Positions 60,340-64,000 of a stretch of DNA of 64,000 bases are shown piece after piece (positions within the stretch are counted from its first letter, which is position 1; each line of letters begins with the position of its first letter). Position numbers and translations under genes: made by a program. The DNA is from Dactylosporangium aurantiacum (GTDB lineage Bacteria > Actinomycetota > Actinomycetes > Mycobacteriales > Micromonosporaceae). The notes beneath the pieces are model-generated. The model was not told the DNA's origin. It saw only the letters and a list, made by a program, of their open reading frames with translations, and searched no databases. Where the stretch lies: assembly GCF_000716715.1 (NCBI RefSeq), contig NZ_JNYJ01000031.1, positions 1 through 64,000 of the forward strand. Direction: 5' to 3'.

Positions 60340-61725
60340 TCAGCCCAGCACCGACGGTGGCGCTTCGCTGTCGGAGCCCCACGGGTCGTCGTCCTCCTGG
60401 AGCCACGTCGAGTGGTCCTCGCCCTCTCCCGCGCCGTGCCCGCCGGCGGCGCCCGGCATCATCCCTCCGCGCAAGCCGCCCGCGCCGCCGCGCGCCCCGG
60501 CACCCGCGCCGGCGCCGCGCACGCCGCCCTTGCCGGCGTTGGCCCCGGTGACCCCGCGGCCCGCGCCGCGGCCGGCACCCGCGCCGCCCATGCCCATGCC
60601 GGGCATCATGCCCATGCCGCCACCGATGCCGCCGCCGGCGCCACGGCCGAGACCGCCCGCGCCGAGACCGCCGGCACCCAGGCCGCCACCGCCGGGGCCG
60701 ATGCCACCGGCGCCGAGACCGCCGCCGCCGAGGCCACCCGCGCCGGGGCCGGCGCCGGTGAGGCCGCCGCCCGCGCCGGCGAGGCCGCTGCCGGGCATGT
60801 CGTCAGGGTCGTAGCCGTCGCCGTAGCCGTCGCCGTAGCCGGGGTTGGTCAGGTTGGGGTCGGTCATGTTGCTCGACGGCGGGCCCGCCATGTCGTCCAG
60901 GCCGCCACCGCCGGGCAGGCCACCGCCGCCGGGCATCTTCCCGCCGCCGGGCAGGCCGCCACCGCCGCCGCCACCGGGACCCTTGAAGTCGTCGGTGGTG
61001 AAGCCGGGGTCGCGGGCCTGGCCGAACTCGACCGGGTTCGGGCCGGGGATGAGCGCCATCGTCTTGACGTGGTTGCCCGCCAGCTCGTGGTAGGCGTCCT
61101 TGGCCTTGTCGTCCTGGGAGGAGATCCAGTCCCGCAGCTTGTTGGAGGCCCAGTCCCAGGTGAAGAACTCACGCGCCTCGTCGAACCACTTGTTGCCGTA
61201 CACCGGCAGCAAATACTGGTAGATCGCGTTCGGGCCCCAGGTGTCGGAGATCATGCCGCTGTCGATGTAGCCCTGCTTGGCCGCCATCACCTCGGCGATC
61301 ATGTCGTCCGGGATCGGGATCTTCGCGATCGCCTTCTCCAGGTCACCGGCCGCCAGGTGCAGGTGGTGCGGCAGGCTGGTGTTGTCCTCACGGAGCGTCT
61401 GCAGGTTGCTGATCATCGAGGTCAGATGGCTACGGTACTGCTCACCGCCGGCACCCTTCCACGACTCCAGGTCCGCCTTGATCGCGGTGAGCACGCGCTC
61501 GACCTCGGAGAGGCGCGACAGCAGCACGCTCCACTCGTCCGCGGCCTGCTTGATGCGCGCCGGGCTGCCCGGGATGACGACCATCGCGATGACGTCCTCC
61601 CACGACGGGTCGGACTCGTTGGCGTACGAGTCGCCGAACCAGCCGGTGTCCTGGGACTTCGTCGGCTCCGTGTACTGCTTGTCGGTGTAGTCGTCGTAGC
61701 TTCCGGGGTTCGTCTCGTCGGCCAT
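60340..61725 (-). CDS. large type VII secretion substrate, helical N-terminus and Gly-rich tail
   Basis: 461 residues. The N-terminal about 220 residues are helical with a WXG-like turn (LESWKGAGGEQYRSHL, W near 89), as in PPE/WXG100-superfamily proteins. From about 245 to 430 it is Gly/Ala/Met/Pro-rich (for example GGLGAGGIGPGGGGLGAGG). It ends in HSTWLQEDDDPWGSDS, an acidic Trp-containing motif that I associate with actinomycete type VII substrates. It probably pairs with the accessory protein encoded just upstream (4-base gap to 61730). The function after export is unknown. Confidence 0.8.
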   Translation of the reverse strand: MADETNPGSYDDYTDKQYTEPTKSQDTGWFGDSYANESDPSWEDVIAMVVIPGSPARIKQAADEWSVLLSRLSEVERVLTAIKADLESWKGAGGEQYRSHLTSMISNLQTLREDNTSLPHHLHLAAGDLEKAIAKIPIPDDMIAEVMAAKQGYIDSGMISDTWGPNAIYQYLLPVYGNKWFDEAREFFTWDWASNKLRDWISSQDDKAKDAYHELAGNHVKTMALIPGPNPVEFGQARDPGFTTDDFKGPGGGGGGGLPGGGKMPGGGGLPGGGGLDDMAGPPSSNMTDPNLTNPGYGDGYGDGYDPDDMPGSGLAGAGGGLTGAGPGAGGLGGGGLGAGGIGPGGGGLGAGGLGAGGLGRGAGGGIGGGMGMMPGMGMGGAGAGRGAGRGVTGANAGKGGVRGAGAGAGARGGAGGLRGGMMPGAAGGHGAGEGEDHSTWLQEDDDPWGSDSEAPPSVLG

Positions 61726-61729
61726 GGCC

Positions 61730-62299
61730 CTAGACCACCTCGGAGTTGTTGCCGGTGCCGGAGCCCGGCTGCTGACCGTCGAACGACGCCGGCGCCAGGG
61801 TCGTCGTGCCGTGCTGCGTGATCGTGTGCGGGTCCTGCGCCGCCGGGGCCGTCTCGTTGCGGTTGTCCACCGCCGCCTGGTCGATCGGCACGTACTTGCC
61901 CTCGTCGAGGAGCTTCTTGATGTCGGCCATGCCGGCCTGGTTGCGCTCCTCGGTGGTGCGGTAGTTCTGCGCGATCTTCTCCGTGGGGCCGATCATCTTG
62001 CCCAGGTGCTTGGCGAGCTCGTGCAGCGACTTGTTCACCGACTTGTACGCCCCGTCGGCCTTCGCCTGGATGCCGAACGCGCTGTAGAAGCCGCCGAAGG
62101 GGGTCGCCTGCCCGTTGAGCTTCATGTCGACGCTGTCCATGTCCAGCCCGGACATGTCCAGGTGATCACGGATGTTCGTCATCTGCCCGATGCACTCGGT
62201 CTCCACGTAGTTCTGGAGCGTCCTGAGCAACGCCGGCAGCTTCTCGATCTGCTCGACATTGACCTCGGAGTCCTTCGGCAGTGCGATTGGCTCCCCCAT
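61730..62299 (-). CDS. type VII secretion-associated helical protein
   Basis: 189 residues, mostly helical, with no signal or membrane segment. A YRTTE run (about 119-123) fits the YxxxD/E export signal of type VII substrates. The C-terminal about 50 residues are disordered (Thr/Gly/Asn/Ser-rich). It lies between the WXG100 genes and the large substrate gene in one unit and is a likely partner or co-substrate of the latter. No named family. Confidence 0.7.
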   Translation of the reverse strand: MGEPIALPKDSEVNVEQIEKLPALLRTLQNYVETECIGQMTNIRDHLDMSGLDMDSVDMKLNGQATPFGGFYSAFGIQAKADGAYKSVNKSLHELAKHLGKMIGPTEKIAQNYRTTEERNQAGMADIKKLLDEGKYVPIDQAAVDNRNETAPAAQDPHTITQHGTTTLAPASFDGQQPGSGTGNNSEVV

Positions 62300-62414
62300 G
62301 GCGGCCTTCCTCTCGAACGTGCTGGCGGCACCGGCGCACGACCGGTGAAACGGGATCGGCGTGGCACCGGGGTGCCACGCCGATCCGACCAGATGCAGCG
62401 GTCGTGGCTACGAA

Positions 62415-62693
62415 CTACCAGACCTGAGCGTTGTTCATCTCGGTCGTGATGTAGTTGGCCCGGGCGATGCCCACGGCCCCACCGATCTCGTTGAGCAGCG
62501 CGTTGATGTCCTTGACAGCGGCGTCCCACTTGGCCTGGTGCTGGTTGTAGGCCTCGCGGTCCTTACCGTCCCAGGTCATGTTCTGCAGCTTCATGCGCAG
62601 CGTGTCCAGCTCGGTGTCGATCGTCTTGGCAATGCCCTGGATGGTCTGCGAGGCAGTCTCCATCTGGGCGTAGTTAGTCTGGAAGTACGACAT
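62415..62693 (-). CDS. WXG100 family protein (Esx-like), with export signal
   Basis: 92 residues, the usual length. Two helices are joined by a WDG turn (W41-G43). The C-terminus carries ANYITTEMNN, a YxxxE secretion signal. It forms, by family precedent, an antiparallel heterodimer with the WXG100 protein encoded immediately upstream (27-base gap) and is exported by the ESX machine. Confidence 0.92.
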   Translation of the reverse strand: MSYFQTNYAQMETASQTIQGIAKTIDTELDTLRMKLQNMTWDGKDREAYNQHQAKWDAAVKDINALLNEIGGAVGIARANYITTEMNNAQVW

Positions 62694-62720
62694 CGCTATC
62701 CCTCTCTGCTTCTCAGGCCG

Positions 62721-63035
62721 TCAGTAGTTGAGTGAGTTGCCGTACTTGTTCATCATCGCGGCCTGCTGCTCCTCGTTGGCCTGGTGCGTGTTGGCACCCT
62801 TGTCGAGGAGGTCCGCGATGTCGCTCAGGGCGGTGAGCAGCTTGACCGTGTCCTGGTCCCAGCGCGTCATCACCTGCGCGAAGCCAGAGGAGGCCTCACC
62901 CTTCCACGCGGCGACGAGATCATCGATCGCGCCCCGCAGTTCGGTCAGCTTGCCGTTGACGGTGCCGTGCGTCGCACGAACATCCTTCGCGGCAGCGTGC
63001 ATGGTCGCTGCATCGACTCTCGTCGGCTGCGTCAC
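62721..63035 (-). CDS. WXG100 family protein (Esx-like) partner
   Basis: 104 residues with the helix-turn-helix and a WKG motif (W44-G46). No YxxxD/E signal is seen at its C-terminus (MMNKYGNSLNY), so in the heterodimer it is probably the partner without the signal, the reverse role to the protein at 62415. It is followed directly by that gene. Confidence 0.92.
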   Translation of the reverse strand: MTQPTRVDAATMHAAAKDVRATHGTVNGKLTELRGAIDDLVAAWKGEASSGFAQVMTRWDQDTVKLLTALSDIADLLDKGANTHQANEEQQAAMMNKYGNSLNY

Positions 63036-63180
63036 GCCAATTCACCCCTTCTCAGTCCGTCCCGCGGGACAAGGCACTTGGAAAAGCCCCCGTACGGTGG
63101 CACCGCGGTCATCGACGATGGTGTCTCTCCTGCGACGGTATCGGAGTCCGGCAAGTTTGCGCAGCCCTGATCCGCCAACA

Positions 63181-64000
63181 TCATGGCACAGGATCGATCC
63201 ACGCGGTCTGGACGAGCTGCCTGCCGTCGCTTCTGCGCACGAGCGTACCGCGACCTGGCGGCTGCGGGCTGGGGCGTAGGTCACCGAACAGCGGGCCCTC
63301 CTCGCGGCTGCCGGACATCAGGAAGCCCGGCGCGTCCAGCTCCCGCAGACGCTGGATGACCGGCTCGTACAGGGCGCGCGAGGCGCCACCGACGCGGCGG
63401 GTCATGATGAGGTGCAGCCCGACGTCCCGCGCCTGCGGCAGCAGCTCCATGAGCTGGCTGATCGGGTTGTTGCCGGGCAGCGCGACCAGGTCGTAGTCGT
63501 CGACCAGGATGTACAGGTCCGGCCCCCGCCACCAGCTGCGGTTGCGCAGTTGCTCCGCGGTGACGTCGGGGCCCGGCAGCCGGTCGTTGATGGCGCCGCG
63601 GATGTTGGGCATCATCTCGCCGAGCGCCGAGTGCGACGGCGCGTAGTCCAGCAGGTACTCGCGGTCCACGACCCCGAGCAGGCCGCGGCGGAAGTCGGCG
63701 ACGAACAGCCGGGCCTCGTGCGGCGTCTTCGTCTCGATGATGTTGCGCGCGATGAGGCGCAGCAACGCCGTCTTGCCCGACTCGGCGTCGCCGAGGATGA
63801 GCAGGTGCGGCTCGGCGGCGAAGTCGAGGTGCACCGGGGCCAGGTGGGTCTCGTTGATGCCGATCGGCACGCCGGGCTGCGCCGGGCGCTGCTCGACGAG
63901 CTTGACCAGCTCCGCCCGGGGCAGCAGCTTGGGCAGCAGCCGTACCGGCGGCGCGGGCTGGAACGGCCAGGCCTCCCGCACCTGGCGGACCAGGTCCGCG
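63181..64000 (-). CDS. eccC: EccC-type type VII secretion ATPase (C-terminal part, runs off window)
   Basis: The last 272 residues of a larger protein; the frame is open to the window edge. It holds the third FtsK/SpoIIIE-like ATPase domain: LLILGDAESGKTALLR (Walker A), LYILVDDYDLVA (Walker B) and the late segment [21 protein letters not shown], then SGSREEGPLFG. In EccC the last ATPase domain binds the export signal of the Esx substrate. The WXG100 genes start 145 bases downstream on the same strand, the usual ESX order. Confidence 0.92.
   Translation of the reverse strand, partial: ADLVRQVREAWPFQPAPPVRLLPKLLPRAELVKLVEQRPAQPGVPIGINETHLAPVHLDFAAEPHLLILGDAESGKTALLRLIARNIIETKTPHEARLFVADFRRGLLGVVDREYLLDYAPSHSALGEMMPNIRGAINDRLPGPDVTAEQLRNRSWWRGPDLYILVDDYDLVALPGNNPISQLMELLPQARDVGLHLIMTRRVGGASRALYEPVIQRLRELDAPGFLMSGSREEGPLFGDLRPSPQPPGRGTLVRRSDGRQLVQTAWIDPVP

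Overview
High-GC actinomycete DNA, most like Micromonosporaceae (Actinoplanes and relatives). The signs are strong G/C bias at third codon positions, many GTG starts, TANNNT -10 boxes 6-8 bases before leaderless start codons, a SigE-type ECF sigma factor, a SARP/AfsR regulator, and a type VII secretion locus with two mycosins. The genus is an inference. No database search was possible, so family names rest on recognised motifs. I saw no tRNA, rRNA, CRISPR array or intact insertion sequence.

Layout. 1-3100: a transmembrane Ser/Thr kinase divergent from an FHA-like/HTH-like protein and a small membrane protein, with less G/C-biased DNA than the rest. 3138-4648: a secreted PL3 pectate lyase whose promoter carries a LacI-type operator over the predicted +1, ended by a strong hairpin. 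4723-14912: a SUKH-like protein, a fused ABC exporter, a large SARP-ATPase-TPR regulator, a secreted TIM-barrel protein, a DHFR-like reductase and an AraC regulator. 14935-20732: two overlapping, paralogous FtsX-like permeases with no ATPase beside them. 20748-25795: a GGDEF-EAL protein, a LacI regulator, a BioD-like protein without a P-loop, and a conserved hypothetical. 25874-30424: phosphofructokinase, an ECF sigma factor with its putative anti-sigma factor, and deoC divergent from a GntR regulator with a HutC-type operator between them.

30405-38843: DUF4132, DUF4291 and metallophosphoesterase genes; a DAHP synthase preceded by an attenuator-like leader (short Tyr/Phe-containing leader peptide, complementary segments, terminator hairpin); a 23-bp tandem repeat fused to the 3' end of an ABC-F gene. 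38955-44661: a serine hydrolase coupled to a beta-hydroxyacid dehydrogenase-like enzyme; an aldo/keto reductase-PadR-FAD monooxygenase set with a three-fold 14-bp repeat; a macro-domain protein. 44687-53902: envelope and surface genes (DUF2334 deacetylase-like protein with Ig/FN3 domains, collagen-like protein, small membrane proteins), and a MarR regulator divergent from a membrane protein across an array of TTCAC half-sites. 53974-56737: a sugar-acid dehydratase and a zinc alcohol dehydrogenase, head to head with a 19-bp gap, a likely sugar oxidation pair. 56792-64000: type VII secretion: two mycosins, a large Gly-rich substrate, an accessory protein, two WXG100 proteins and the 3' end of eccC, which runs off the window.

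Together this is mostly chromosomal sensing, envelope and carbon metabolism with local one-component regulators beside their targets. The best-supported non-obvious elements are the DAHP synthase leader and several operators with visible symmetry. The least explained genes are the FtsX pair and the two dissimilar mycosins.
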